Source of the DNA: Casuarius casuarius | Taxonomy: Eukaryota > Chordata > Aves > Casuariiformes > Casuariidae | DNA: 64,000 nucleotides | Direction of reading: 5' to 3' | NCBI GenBank assembly: GCA_003342895.1 | Contig: PTFA01000279.1 | Span: 574,805 to 638,804, forward strand | Shown: piece by piece, positions 23,009-35,100 of the stretch | How positions within the stretch are numbered: the stretch's first letter is position 1 | How the letters are laid out: each line of letters starts with the position of its first letter | Position numbers and translations under genes: made by a program | The notes under the pieces: model-generated | What the model was told of the DNA's origin: nothing | Seen by the model: only the letters and a program-made list of their open reading frames with translations | The model's database searches: none

Positions 23009-24728
23009 GTAAGTAGTCACTGGAGAGCAATGAACCTAGAGCCTTTAATCACCAGGTGAGAGCAGGCTGCTCTGTGATCTGAACCTGCATTAGGCAAATG
23101 GCTGAGAGATGCTCTGAAAGCCCCTTCATTACCTCTGCGAGCACAATACAAGGGTGGCTTTGTTTGCTTTGGCGTTCCTCTTCCCTGAGATTTTGTAAAT
23201 GCATCCACCAGGTCTTCACCTGGCCTGCACTGGACCTGTGGTTGCAATGCAGCATGTTTCAGGGACTCAGGACAGGCTGTCCTGGGGACTCTGCTCTGCT
23301 CACACTCATTTGCCACCTGCTCGTATCCTTAGTGCTCCTTGTCATATTTAATCAGTTTCTCCAGAGAAGGCAGGTGCTGTTGACAAGAGAATAACAAATG
23401 TTGCACTCAGGCTTAAGAACGGGGTGGTGGCAAGTGCTGTGAAAACTCAGGGTCCCTGTGCTCTGCCATGTGTTAGGCTTAAAAACATGCTTGGCAGGAA
23501 TGACTACTCTTAGGCAAGGAGGGCAAAGAGGTCTACAAATGACAGGACATGCTGCACTAACTCTGCACCTTTTTAGATGATTTTTTCTGTGGGAGAAATT
23601 GATCTCGGGGCTCTGGGTGCAATGATAGTATTTGCCACGGTGTTTTGTGGGAAAGGACATGGGAAGCTGGAGGGTGGGAGAGCTAGTAAAAAAGCCATAT
23701 AGGTAGCTGAAGAACAGGGCTACAGTGAAAGTTTATCTCAGGCTGGAAGCCTTCAAGATTGGTTTTCAGACTGACGTTGTGTTTTCTATATTCAGGATCA
23801 GTCTTGGCACAAGCCATGAAAAAGCAAGCGCAAGACAGATTGAGGCATACTTGCGCTGCAATATAAGCCTGTGTCTGCAATGCAGTGCATGCTGCAGGTC
23901 TCCCGGGATGAAGGAAGATAAAGTCACGCGCTCTAGCAGTGTTTAAAAATCCCATCCGTAACTCCATGGAGCTTCTCTGTCCATTATGTGCCCTCAGCAC
24001 TGTTGAGATTTGGATCTGACAATCACAGCTTGCCTTTCCTGTGCTATTTTCCCTTTTACCATCACTGCCAGATCTTACCTGTTGCTTCAGATCAATGAGG
24101 AGCAACCACCCACTGATTTGATGGAGGCCTGAGCTATGATATTGTATGCAGCTGGCAACACTGACACGTGCAAAACACCCTCAGGGTGAGAAAGATGGTG
24201 TCAGAGATGTCCTGCCAGGGAGAGCAGAGAATTGGTATGGCCTGGATCTAATTTCAACCAGGTAGTGTAGTGTCTATTACCTCAATACCCTAGGCAGAGG
24301 GTTTCCATTCTTGCTGCCCTCCTGTAAGAGGTGCATGTGGGTGTCCAGACCCAGGGCAGAAAATGAAGAGCCTGTCCCTTTCCAGCTGCTCTGCATCTCC
24401 TTGCAGTTCAGGCAGTAGCTGAAAAGCCATGGCACAGCTCAAGACCTGTAAAGCAAGTGTTATCTGCTAAAATTCATCACCAAAAGATGAGGTTAAACCA
24501 GTACTATAGCAACAAAAGTGAAGAATCAATCCGGGCTTAATTATCTTTTGCAGGAACTGTTTCAGAGCAATTCACATTGCTGCCCTTCTACTCCCTGTTA
24601 AAGGTAGTGCGTGCATTTTACTGCATTAGGTCCTTTTCCTTTAGCGACAGCTTATCAGCTTAATAAGAAACAGATCATCCTCAGAACACCGCAGAGCCAT
24701 AATAGGGAGAAATCTGCCTGGAGATTTT

Positions 24729-24753
24729 AAAAAAAAAAAAAAAAAAAAAAAAA
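24729..24753 (+). repeat. 25-A homopolymer tract
   Basis: An uninterrupted run of 25 A on the + strand. It could be the tail of a retroposed sequence, but I recognise no retrocopy next to it. Confidence 0.95.
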
Positions 24754-25217
24754 GTGGCTCACTTATATAGCAAAACTGCTGTTTCTGCTCTCATGGTGCT
24801 TGGAAAGTCTGGCGTGTGTGTGCAGACTTACATTAACATCATTCCCTAGTAAAGAAGTGTGTTGTGGGACTGCTGAAACAGCTTCTGCAATTCATTGTCT
24901 GTAGAAGCCGGAAACGGAGAATTGAGGGGGGTTTTTTTGATCATTTGTACTAAGCTAAAGCTTCAGGAGCCTTGTCTGGAGACAAAAGGCAATTCTCAAA
25001 AACAGCTCAATCTGGGATGACAGTTATGAATGATAATGAATGACACCTGCTTTTTTAATGTCTGTGAAGCAAATTAGGTATTTAACAAGCAAAATAAAAT
25101 TCTCAGAAAAGGACTGAATAGCTGTGCTTACATTTTACAAAAGAATCCAGAAATGACGCTAACCTATGTGCTTCAGGGAACACCGCAAACTGAGTGATAC
25201 TGGTCAGGCAACAACAC

Positions 25218-25401
25218 CTGCTGGTGCTGGGTCACCCCATTTCTGGGTCCTATGGGATTCATGTGTGTTTCTTGGAAGGACCAGGTGCTGTCTGCTGTCG
25301 GAGAAGGGCTGGGGGATGAGAGAGACCTTGAATTTAGTCATGCTGGAGACCTGGGTTGGGAATTTTCTGTGGGAAATGGTTTCTTCAATGGCAGAGCACA
25401 T
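25218..25401 (-). CDS. Unnamed gene (- strand), upstream exon with possible start
   Basis: This - strand frame reads MCSAIEETISHRKFPTQ, MTKFKVSLIPQPFSDSRQ, HLVLPRNTHESHRTQKWG and PAPA, ending at G of the donor CAG|GTGTTG (25217-25216). Joining to 20196 gives Gly-Phe-Leu-Leu in phase. The ATG at 25399-25401 has A at -3; the ATG at 25339-25341 is an alternative. The frame is also open further upstream, to 25503, so an earlier exon could exist. With the exon at 19874-20196 the protein would be about 168 residues. No homologue recognised. The solo LTR at 25621 starts about 220 bp above the start. Confidence 0.4.
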
Positions 25402-25620
25402 TCTTGTGAAATGAGCTTTTTCAGGTACTTTTGACTTTTTTTCTGTTTTCCACCAGAAAAATAAAATCGAGGCAAAACAGAATGCTTTTGATTTTGTTGC
25501 CATTAAACTGGGCTGCTACAGTACTTCAGGGGAGCTGTGGTTAGATACACTTTGTGCTGGCTAGAGGAGAAAGAGCAGCCCTTGTAGGAAGGTGTAAGGC
25601 TATCTATTAACTTTGATGTC

Positions 25621-26818
25621 TGTGATGGACAGATGAATGAATTTTTTGCCTTAAACATTTCTTGGTGCATGGGGTGCAGGCAGGCCATAACCCTGAACAA
25701 GCCATCTGTCCCTGGCGGAAACAGGACTGGGCTGCTGTGACCCCCGAGATGGTCTCCCTGCGACCACCCGGGACACACGGAGCCTGCACTGAACGAGACC
25801 ACAATCAGGCAGAGACTTTGGGATCTGGACTGTAAATTATTGTCCGTTTTTAGCACAACTTCTATAAAACTTGCTTGGCATGAGTGGCTAAATTTGCTGA
25901 AGCCTTAGGCCGCACTCCCTAGTTCGGTGGGAAAGGGCCCCGGAGCTGGTGCAGGCTGGAACGATAAGGGAGTTACCAGCAATTTGCATTCCTGTGCACT
26001 GCTGAAACAGTGCTAATTGCTGGAGTTACCACCTCTTTGTCAAGACCTTGAGAGATGAGGGCGGGACCCAAGGAAGGAAGACACACCTGTCGGCAGAAAC
26101 TGCAACAGAAAAGATAAGGGAGAAAAGAAACAGCCTGCCTAGGAACAACGATGAGATCCAATAAGGAGCAGGAGACCCCAGACTCAAAAATTACTATTGG
26201 TCTGAACTACCANGTGGGGGGGTGGGAAACTTAATTTGAAAAAGCTATAATTGCCCAGGGATCTCTTTGTTCAGGGTCCCTCTTCGGAGGTACCCAACTC
26301 GAGCTGTAACCACTGCACGCGTGCCATTACAATTTATTTATTTAATTTGCCTTGATTTTGGCTCCGAGCTTTTCAGAGGGAACCTAGGGTTGGACCCTGC
26401 TCGAGTTGTAATTACTGCACGTGCATCGCCAAAACTACCACCCAGGGTGAAGAGGACCCACCTACCACCAGACGGGAGCCCCTCCCCCGCTGCCGAGACT
26501 CCCCACGGGACGCCGCTGGATCCACGGGTGGTGATGTCTTTCTCTCTCTCTCTCTCTCCCCCCCCCCTTTTTCCTTCTCTTTTGTTGAATGTTGGTAAGA
26601 TCTGTTTGAAACGTGTGGCACGGGACTTGTCTAGCTAGTTGCAGTATTCGCCATTGAATTATCCTATTTGACCACATGCCTTATCTTTGTGTTAATAAAT
26701 CTTAAAACTGGTTGGCTGGTGTCGTTTCACCTTAATTCAGTCCGAGGGCATCACGAACTTGGTTGTTTGGCCCCAAGGGGAGGGAGGTCGTCCTGAACGA
26801 CTCCTTCGGGCTGTGACA
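25621..26818 (+). mobile_element. Solo LTR of an endogenous retrovirus, copy 1
   Basis: This 1198-bp LTR begins TGTGATGGACAG and ends CTGTGACA, the TG...CA rule of retroviral termini. The six bases GATGTC occur immediately before (25615-25620) and after (26819-26824), a perfect target-site duplication; 6 bp is usual for alpharetrovirus/class II-like integrases. AATAAA at 26694-26699 marks the poly(A) signal. U3 holds an imperfect direct repeat (26299-26324 and 26401-26424) around CACGCGTG/GCACGTGC, E-box-like sites. A CT-rich run lies at 26540-26570. No gag, pol or env sequence is adjacent, so it is a recombined solo LTR. The same family occurs inverted at 41340. Confidence 0.93.
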
Positions 26819-28282
26819 GATGTCCCCCTGGGGCTGTCTGAATTCTCAGAGTTACTCTAATTCTCAGCACATTTAAGTGGTACCTCATTTTCCAGTATAT
26901 GCCCTGGGTGTAGCCAGCCTCCTCAGCTTCTTCCTGGACCCACGACCAGGCACAGCCCCTACCCTGGCTGAAGGACATCCTTGCTGCACAAGACCAATGT
27001 GGTGGGATCCCGTGTGTNGATGGTGTGAATGTTGCCCTCTGGTCTTTCAAACAGGCTTTGCTGGGCTATTCTTGAGGCTCGAAGGTGCTGAAAATCAGGA
27101 ACTATCCCTAGCAATGGGAGCAAAGCTGCAGAAAGGGAACAGGCCTTCCTGAAAGTAACCCTCTCACATCTCCTAACCAGCTATGGTGATCAGGTCTTCC
27201 CGTATCTTCTTCTCCCTTACTCCACGCTGCTGAAGGTTGAGCTGACTTTTCTGAGACAGTGGTACGTCAGGCTTGGAGAGTTTCAGCACAGATCAATAAG
27301 TATTTTTCTCTGTCTAAAATAACTTTCCCTGGCAGAACATAATCACTTTGTGAAAACCTGTCTGAGAAGACCCACCACCAGGATGAATAATGCAATGAGG
27401 CAAAATTGAGAGTGAGATCCTGCACAGTTTCTGTGTGAGACAGAAGGAGTTGGAGAATTTCAAGTGAACACTGAGGTTTGAAAAGAATCCCCTGAAAGCT
27501 CAGGAAAGTTAACTCTTTTCCTACCATCTGCTGGCAGACCAACATCCCCCTAGAGTGCTGAGGAACCAAAGGAGACACAGACAGCCCAAGGCATCAGCAC
27601 TGTTTGTGACAGTGAACCATGGGAAGCAAGCAGCAGCTGCAAGACACTTTCACCAATCAGAAGTGTCTTTCAGTGTTATGATGGGGGCTTGATTCACATC
27701 TCTTCCTCATCACATTCGTGCCAGCAGCATTCGGCTGACTGAGGGGAAGGATGGGTAGGAAGTGGGATGTACACTGCTCAGGGGGAAGTCAGGATCAGGC
27801 TAATGTGATGGCTGTGAGCCTGTGGGTGCTGGCACCAAAGAGAAGTGGTGAGGGGAACTGGAAAGTTGATGCAGTGGGAAATTTCATGGGAACTGGTGTT
27901 TTTTCTCCCCAGAGAAAGACCCAGAGTATATACATAGATTTTCTTCATGCAGCATCTATATGTACTTGGCTGGTGTGGCAATACCGACTAAAGCATCACC
28001 CACATTTCAGACACTGAATGAGTGTCTTCCTCTGACACGAGCTGCACACACTTATGAGAAAGGCCCCTGACCTGAAGGGCTTTTGGTCTTCAGTGAGACA
28101 AGAGGGAAACTGAGATCCGGAGAAAGGAAAGGAGTTGTCCNTCATTAACACACTGTGAAGGTGAGAAACAGCGGAGATGGCAGGAGATCTTCCATTGGCA
28201 GGGCAGCAAGGTTCAGTCATCAATTTGTCCAGCTACAACTTGCTTAAGAAAGAAAAAGACTTGGAAGAGAATTACAGGGTAG

Positions 28283-28307
28283 GCTTACAAGCATGAAGCT
28301 TGTAAGC
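28283..28307. repeat. Perfect 10-bp inverted repeat with 5-base loop
   Basis: The arms GCTTACAAGC (28283-28292) and GCTTGTAAGC (28298-28307) are exact reverse complements around ATGAA. It lies in an intron of the + strand gene model. Function unknown. Confidence 0.8.
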
Positions 28308-29901
28308 ATTACTAAGCAAGAATAGTTTTGGCCTGTGGACATATAAATGTTTTTTGCGCAGGTATCCTCATCCTGCAGGATACGTAGGGCTTTACCTAAT
28401 GAGAGGCCTTTTCAATTAACTTGAAGCCATGCTCTTTTATCAAAGGTTGCTCACTTGTAGGAAGACATTACTCAGAAAACTAAGAAACCAAGACATTTCC
28501 ATGAAAACTCAGGAAAGTGGGTCTTTTCTTGTGTCTCTGAAGAACTGGGAACATTTATCTTTTCTCCCTCCTGTGAATACATTTTTCTAGGTGAAGTGGC
28601 AGGCTAAAGGCAAAAAAGTAGCGTAGTGCCAAACTGCAGTTTTGGCAGGAAATTATCTATGCAACCATTTCCGTTAAATTCAACAGTTTGTTTTAATCAA
28701 AGACCTTCCCACCCCACCCCCTAACACACACCAAGTCCAGAGGGAAAGCTTTGCTGATGTGGAAACATTTTTGGGGCAACATTTTCACACTGAAATTCAG
28801 ATCTGGTTTTGCTTTGACATGTTTAAAAGAAAAAACGCAAGAGGATTTTGTTTTAAAATAAAGGTTTTTTCAACTCAAACTAGCTGAGATCAAGAAAGAA
28901 TTTTTGAGAAAGGGTCAAATAACCCTAGCACTGAAGTGAAATGCTTTCTCCTTCTATTGTATGGAAATGTTTGNTTTTTTTATTTCATGAAAACATTCAT
29001 TGGAAAGCCTGATTTTGGTTTGGTCTGACCTGAATTCTCCCCTCTGATTTTCTTCTGCTCAGCCACCAAGTTGAACCATCTTGTTCACGGTTATAACAGG
29101 GTCTGTGGAGTGTTACCTACTTCATGGGCTGCTTTACTCCCACAGGGAGAGTAATTCACATAACAGCTTTCACTGATTTGGTGACAAATTGGATTGCATG
29201 CATAGCAGAGCTAAAACTGAAGGCTTTGCCCATGCTGGAAGATGTTTTGGGTCTGTAAGCCAGACCTGTGCTCAGAATGGGGCTGAGGGTCCAGCACTCC
29301 ATGTGTCCCATGCTGCAGACCCCACTGCACTGTGGACAGGGAGGGTCCCTCTTGGGGTTAGTAACAGATCACCTTGTAGCAGAGTTGAACTTGGCAGCAG
29401 AATGCAAGACCCTTTCCGGATTCAATGGGAGGTGAAGGAGTTTTATCTTCCTCTTGCTGCAGTTTGTTCTGGCCTTCCAGGGGTGGAAAGGGACCATGTT
29501 GTTCATGAAACCACTTAATGCTGAGCTGAACGTTAACCTTCTGTTGACATAAATGAGGTTTCTATCCTAGAGTTTCCTTTAGATTTAATCAGCATCAAAT
29601 GGTGAATCCTGTCCAATAGCTTGGTGTCTCTGACTGCCCTCAGCTCTGGAACCACATTGGTAAACTCTGTAGACCTGTAAGAAAGCCAGAATCAGTAACT
29701 AAGAGGGCTTTCTCAAAATTAATGGCCTGTGACCTGTAAGTCAACACCTATTTAAATCTGTTTTATTGTCTATCATCTGTAGCTCTGTCAGTTTAAATGA
29801 GAGAAGCAACTGAGTGCTGAAAGCCAGTTCATGAAGGGTTCTTGCATGTGTGAGAACTTGAAATATTTTTGTTTTGGACTTCTTTTTGTTTCATTTTGCA
29901 G

Positions 29902-29990
29902 AAAGCTCAGGTATTAATGAGGAACTTTTGGGAACTGAACAAACTGCTGGAACGTTTTATGTCTGTCCAGAGGGCTGCACTCTGCAACTG
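29902..29990 (+). CDS. Unnamed + strand gene, exon 3
   Basis: After TTTCATTTTGCAG, 29 codons read KAQVLMRNFWELNKLLERF, MSVQRAALCN and end with TG at the donor CTG|GTAACC. Phase 0 matches the exon ending at 23008. The Leu/Phe spacing fits an amphipathic helix. The opposite strand also has a 140-codon open frame here (29914-30336), considered and not preferred. Confidence 0.55.
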
Positions 29991-31264
29991 GTAACCTGGT
30001 TGCAGACAGTGTGAATACATTGACAAGTGTTATCTTGCACTGATACCGAATTAGGCTTGAAAACCTTCTCCCAGGCAATATGCAGGTGATATATAAATGC
30101 CTATTTGATAGCATTTCAGGGATATCTCTTGGGCCAGGGTAAATGTATGATGGGGGATGTTGGTAAACCTTATCCCTGACTAAGTTGCACTCAGCGTACC
30201 CATCCCTTGGGCTAGAATGACTGTGAAAATGAACCTGCCCTCCTGAGTCAGGGAACAGATCTGCAGGTTGCTGTGACCAGCAAGGGCCAACCAAGAAAAA
30301 AAGAACTACAGGGAAATACAGAGACTGGGCAAACACTGGCTCTAGCTAGGAAGGATTGATAAACATAGCAGGGCGAGAGTTTTNGCTGGAAAGGGGGAAG
30401 CAGATGGGCACTGGGGCCATCCTGACTCTGGAGTCAAGCAAGAAATGCCCTGACAAGCAGAAGGTGTTACCTGCACAGCTGTACTGCTGAGGAGAGCAAG
30501 AGGAAAGGTGGTTCTCCACACTCAGCCGGGAAATCAAGCCAGGACCAACTGTGTCAGAAAGCAATATCTTCACCAGAGCTCCAAGAAAACAGGATGAATG
30601 TTTTCCTTGCTCCATTTCTGCCACCTGCTCTTTCTCCCCTAAGAAAGTCAGAGCAGGTGGCTTCCCCCAGCTCCTCCTGTTTCCAAGTGCTTTACTCCGT
30701 AAGGCAGGGAACAAAGCTGTTTGACTTCAGCAGAGCAAGGGAAGCAGGGGCTGTGGCTGTGAAGTTTTGGATATGCAGAAGCAGACTGCACAGAGCCCAG
30801 CTACAAAATAAAATCAACCAACCTCATGAAGATTTAGGTGAAGCCATGAGTAGGAATGGAGGAGCATGCTGAATGCTGAGTTAGAGCAGAAATCAGGTTA
30901 GATTCACAGAGCAGAGAGGAGGTCAGGGTTAGAGGAAGAATATAAGCATGTTCAGGGGTTTTCTGAGGTTGGTATTCTGGGAGGAGGCCAGCTCTCATAA
31001 AAATGCCTTCCTAGGTAGTTGGAGAGCAGTGAGGGAAGGGCTCCAGAAATACTGTACCTGGTAAGTGTGTATGTTTGGTGCTTGTGTGATAAAGGCCTGG
31101 AAAAAGGTTCGGTGCACAAACATGTCTGTAGAAGGGGAATGTGTGAAGTTGGCCTGCACTTGTCTCATCAGGATTTGGCCTCACTGTGGTTCTGGGTATA
31201 AGGCCTGAATGTACCAATGGGCTCTGCAGCCTCTTCCCCTACTTCTCCTAGGGGTTTGTCTGCT

Positions 31265-31735
31265 GTGCTCAAGCCCAGATCTGATCTGGTGCAGCTGTGA
31301 CCTGGGAACAGACTGGGAAAACAATTAAGTTGTGAGAAAGAGCTATGCGAGAAAGAGCAGCGAGAAGCCTTGTTGGGGGTCTCCACCCTGTGGCTGGTGA
31401 CCTTCATGAAGGTCATCCCCTTGCCCTGCTCCTTCCCTGAGCTGTGCTGTAGGTGTGCCTGTGCCTTGTCCTGTACCTTGCTGACCCTGACCTTGCCTTG
31501 CTGACTTGTCTTCCCAGCTTGACCTTGGATCTGCTTTGTCGGTACAGACGTGTCTGGTCATCACTGGACTGTGGCAGACCCTGCTTTCTGTCATCAGCCC
31601 TGCTCTGCTCTCCTTGATCAGGTATTTTCAGATTGTGCCCTGGTTGGGGAGGACACTGCCCTGTCTTGCTGTGACACTGCTGTCCCAGCTCTTCTCCCTG
31701 CCATGGAACAGCCTTACTCTTGCTGCTCCCTGACT
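31265..31735 (+). repeat. Unclassified dispersed repeat, copy 1
   Basis: About 470 bp resemble 47440-47870 in the same orientation, at roughly 70% by eye. Shared blocks include GGTGCAGCTGTGACCTGGGA, GAGCTGTGCTGTAGGTGTGC and the CTTGACCT/ATCTG region. The family is not one I can name; an old LTR is possible. Confidence 0.7.
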
Positions 31736-31819
31736 CAGGATGTGGGGACACCGTGAAAGCCCATGCAAGCAGAAGGTGACTTTCCAGTGATAATGTTTTC
31801 CCTCCTGCTCTTCCCACAG

Positions 31820-31865
31820 GAAGCGGTTGACAGGTCTTTCTGCTCATCTTTGGAAAGACAGAGAG
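31820..31865 (+). CDS. Unnamed + strand gene, exon 4
   Basis: A very strong acceptor (CTCCTGCTCTTCCCACAG) leads into one base completing Trp and then KRLTGLSAHLWKDRE, ending in phase 0 at GAG|GTCAAA, a weak donor. It is short (46 nt), so support rests on the acceptor and on phase agreement with both neighbours. Confidence 0.4.
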
Positions 31866-32159
31866 GTCAAACNTGGATAGAACTGGTGCAGATAAGTCCA
31901 TAGGGAAGAAAATCTGGAGCCTGTGGTACTACTGCAGGTTGGATCAGTGGGCAGTTGTGTTCTCATCAAACATTTTCACTCGCTGCACGTGTTGGTCCTT
32001 GCCTGTAAGAACAGCTATTTGCCTGGCAATAACATGGATGTCGATCACACTGCAGCAGCCCCTGGCCTCAAGCCTCACTTCAACCCTACATGGTAGGGAG
32101 TACTGTGAATGGGGTCTCAAGCTGCCCTCTTCCAGTGGGAGAGGGCTCCAGTCCTGAAG

Positions 32160-35100
32160 GAGCTAGAGATATCTAGGTTTGAAGGGAAGGTGGTGGCTTG
32201 AGGCACTTTCCCTAGAGAACTGAGGGAAGGTACTGGAGGACCCAAACACCATTGCATCACCTTCTGCTGCATCCACTGCTGTTCTGGTCATGCTTGGACT
32301 TCAGTGTGCTCCCTGTTGGCTTGTTCTTCCTCTTCACTTGTTATTGTGTGAAACGAAGTTGCTGTGGTTGCCTTGGAGCAGATGTCAGCCTGTCAGGTGG
32401 GGTCCATGGCAGCCATCAGCAGCTGGTGTTGCTGCCAGGAATGACCAGTCAATGGCAGCATTCAGCATAACCTGCACCAGCTCTTGATGGAGCTTTGATT
32501 GCAGGCAGGGGAGGAGCTGGCCTGCTCTGAAGTACTTGTTGCTGTGACTGTGCAATGGTCTTCTGCTGTTGTGTGCAGCCAGCTTCCCATGTGAGTTGGA
32601 TCTTGTTGATCAGAGCAGTAAAGATAGGACTCTGGCATCCTGTCCTCTGCCTCTGGGTCACATAATAGGAAGTTTTGTTCCCTGATCAGCTGAACTGCTG
32701 AGATTGTAGGGCTGTAGTGTGTGTCTCTGGCAGGGGGTTGTGTGGCTGGTTCAGATGAAGGGTGCACAGGACATATGCTTGGCCTAAAATCCAGGAAAAG
32801 AGTTCTTTAGGACATTGGGGCCTAAATGCTGGGCTCTTCAGATGCCCCAGAGGAAAGGAACCCTGTTCAGGTTGTTTCCATTGCAATAGCGGGGGATGTT
32901 CCCTTATGGATGGTTCCTGTGCAACTAACAACAGTCGTATTAAAATAGTTACTCTCAGGGAAATAACCGGCTTATTACAAAGCATATTTTTGTGGTCCAT
33001 TTGTACTTTATGTGGTCCAATCAACCCATCACTAGAAATCATTAAATCGAGGGGAAATGTCTTTAACAAACCTGCAGACACCCTGGCAGGAGGATTGTGG
33101 GGCTTGATACAAGGGCATTAGGTACAAAAGACAGAACAGTCAGCCTGTGGGTATGTGTGGAGAGAGCTGCATCACTTCAGTGGTGCTCCTAAGACAGAGT
33201 CTATCTTGGCTTGGATATATTCATCCTTTTTGTGTTGATCCTCGTGATGTGGTGGACAGTGCTGTAGCAACGTTCAGCCTTGGGCCCAGCAATCCTAGGT
33301 ATGCAACTTGGCATCACAAGATACCACCTACTCACTGTTTGCCTGTGTCTGTCCAAGATGCAAATGATGACAGTTCATGGGGGAACTTGTGGTGAGGGTC
33401 AGAGCAGCTGAACTGTGTAGAGAAAGGAGCATGTCAGTGGCAGGACGAGTACGTGGGCTGAGGAGGCAGGAGTGGGGCCATCTAAATAGGGGTGTAAGCA
33501 TGGTGTGGGACAAAACAGCCTAAAGGAAAAATGTCCATAGCTGCCCATGAGAGCAGGCTTACAGGGCATGGAGACCAGGAAAATGTCTGGTAGGAGAAAA
33601 GACAACCAGCAAAATAGACCAGAAGGAGCCCATCTGCAGGTTAGAGAATAGCTCAATATTCAGCTTTTTATGAGGGCAGTCCAGAAGAGGAAGGACCAAC
33701 AGGACCAAAAAAGTGAAGAAGCTGAGCAACGAGCACTTAACAAAGCAACCAGAGGCCTGTGCTCCAGGCTCCTCTTCTTCCGTGGATGAGGTGGGTGAGA
33801 GAAAAGGCAGAAAAGGTTGTCAGTAGAGTTAGTAGGGCAGTGCGAGTAATGGATTGTCCAGTCCCTCACCTGAACTCCAAATTCAGTAAAATCATTTTTG
33901 TTCTGGACTGTATGAAAAGTTTTCTTGAATCCACAGAACAGCGAGGATAAAGCTGTCTCCTGCTCAGCTCTCTCAGCTGGGGACCTGAGCCACAGTTTGC
34001 TAGATTCGTTGAAAGTCTTCTTTAACTCTCCAGTGAATGCATTAATATACCCAATGAACAGGGTGGGTGGATGTGATGTCATGCAATGTCATAAGGAAGC
34101 CAAACGGGACAGTCAGAGGGGCAGCCTTTGTTCTTGGACAGTTCTCGGTTTTCAAGGGCGCCTTCATACCTGAAGCTCTTTCAGAACATCTTTTGTATGC
34201 TAATGCCTAGCCACTGCTGACCAGGAAACCATTCTCATTTTAGAGCAATATTTCTCCCACATCTCCCCACTAGTCGAATGAGGCTTACAGAGAGTACAAA
34301 TTCAGAGATAGCCTGTGGGAACTGTCATTCAAAATTTCCCAGCTGTTTGACAGACATTTTTTTTTAATATCTACAGTATTTTAGCAATGGTGTATTAGAA
34401 AAATCCATGCTGAGATAGAGGCTAGAGTTATTAATCCAGAAATGGTCTAGGTAAGTCTGTGCTGTGCTGTATGGGAGTATATCACTGCTTGGTTCATTAT
34501 ACTGGTTATGGTATAGAGTCCATGGGTAGAAATGAAGTGATAAAGGTGCAAGAGTGCTTTATACCAGGACAGCTAATTCTGGCTCCTGAAATGGAAGTGC
34601 TTTAGGGCTTGGTAACTTTGTTCACACTCCAGGGGCTGTCCCACATGAATTACACTCAACAGGCAAAGCAAAGAGCTTTGGCCTGTGGACAAGGCCTCCT
34701 AGCCAAAGCCTAAATACATCAGTGGAAAGCACATCAGTGCATTTTAGATAAAGCCTCATTTCAAGGTGTAGAGCCTAAAGCTTAACTGAAGGCAGTTCTC
34801 CAAAAGGACCTCACCTGGCCTGGCATCCTCATTTAATGCACAGTCATCTCTGATGTATTTGTGCTGTATTGCCTGCTGCATTGCTCTGTTATCTGTACAC
34901 GAGCTCTGTACTTCGAAGTTCTTTTAGTTATTATTGGAGATTGATGTATTCCTGGCTCCCTCATTAAAAAGAGAGAGGTTTTTTGCCCACCTCTGCTCCC
35001 TAGACTTCTGTATTACTGCATTTTATGCCATGCACATTCAAAATGTAATAAATTCAGTCATTTTTTGCTCTGAATGGTAATTCCTTAGTAATTGCCATCT

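Noticed and set aside
24553..24602. Possible 50-nt + exon between TTTTGCAG and AAG|GTAGTG
   Set aside because: Phases do not match the exons at 23008 and 29902; pairs of sites like this arise often by chance.
29914..30336. 140-codon - strand frame starting with a signal-like MFAQSLYFPVVLFFLVG
   Set aside because: It overlaps the better-supported + strand exon at 29902-29990, shows no conserved cysteine pattern or family, and is within chance length for this amount of DNA.
31413..31901. 162-codon - frame
   Set aside because: It lies almost wholly inside the unclassified repeat at 31265-31735 and is Ser/Gln/Gly-rich noise.
33660..34082. 140-codon - frame considered as a retroviral remnant
   Set aside because: No motif of retroviral genes is visible and it is not beside either LTR.
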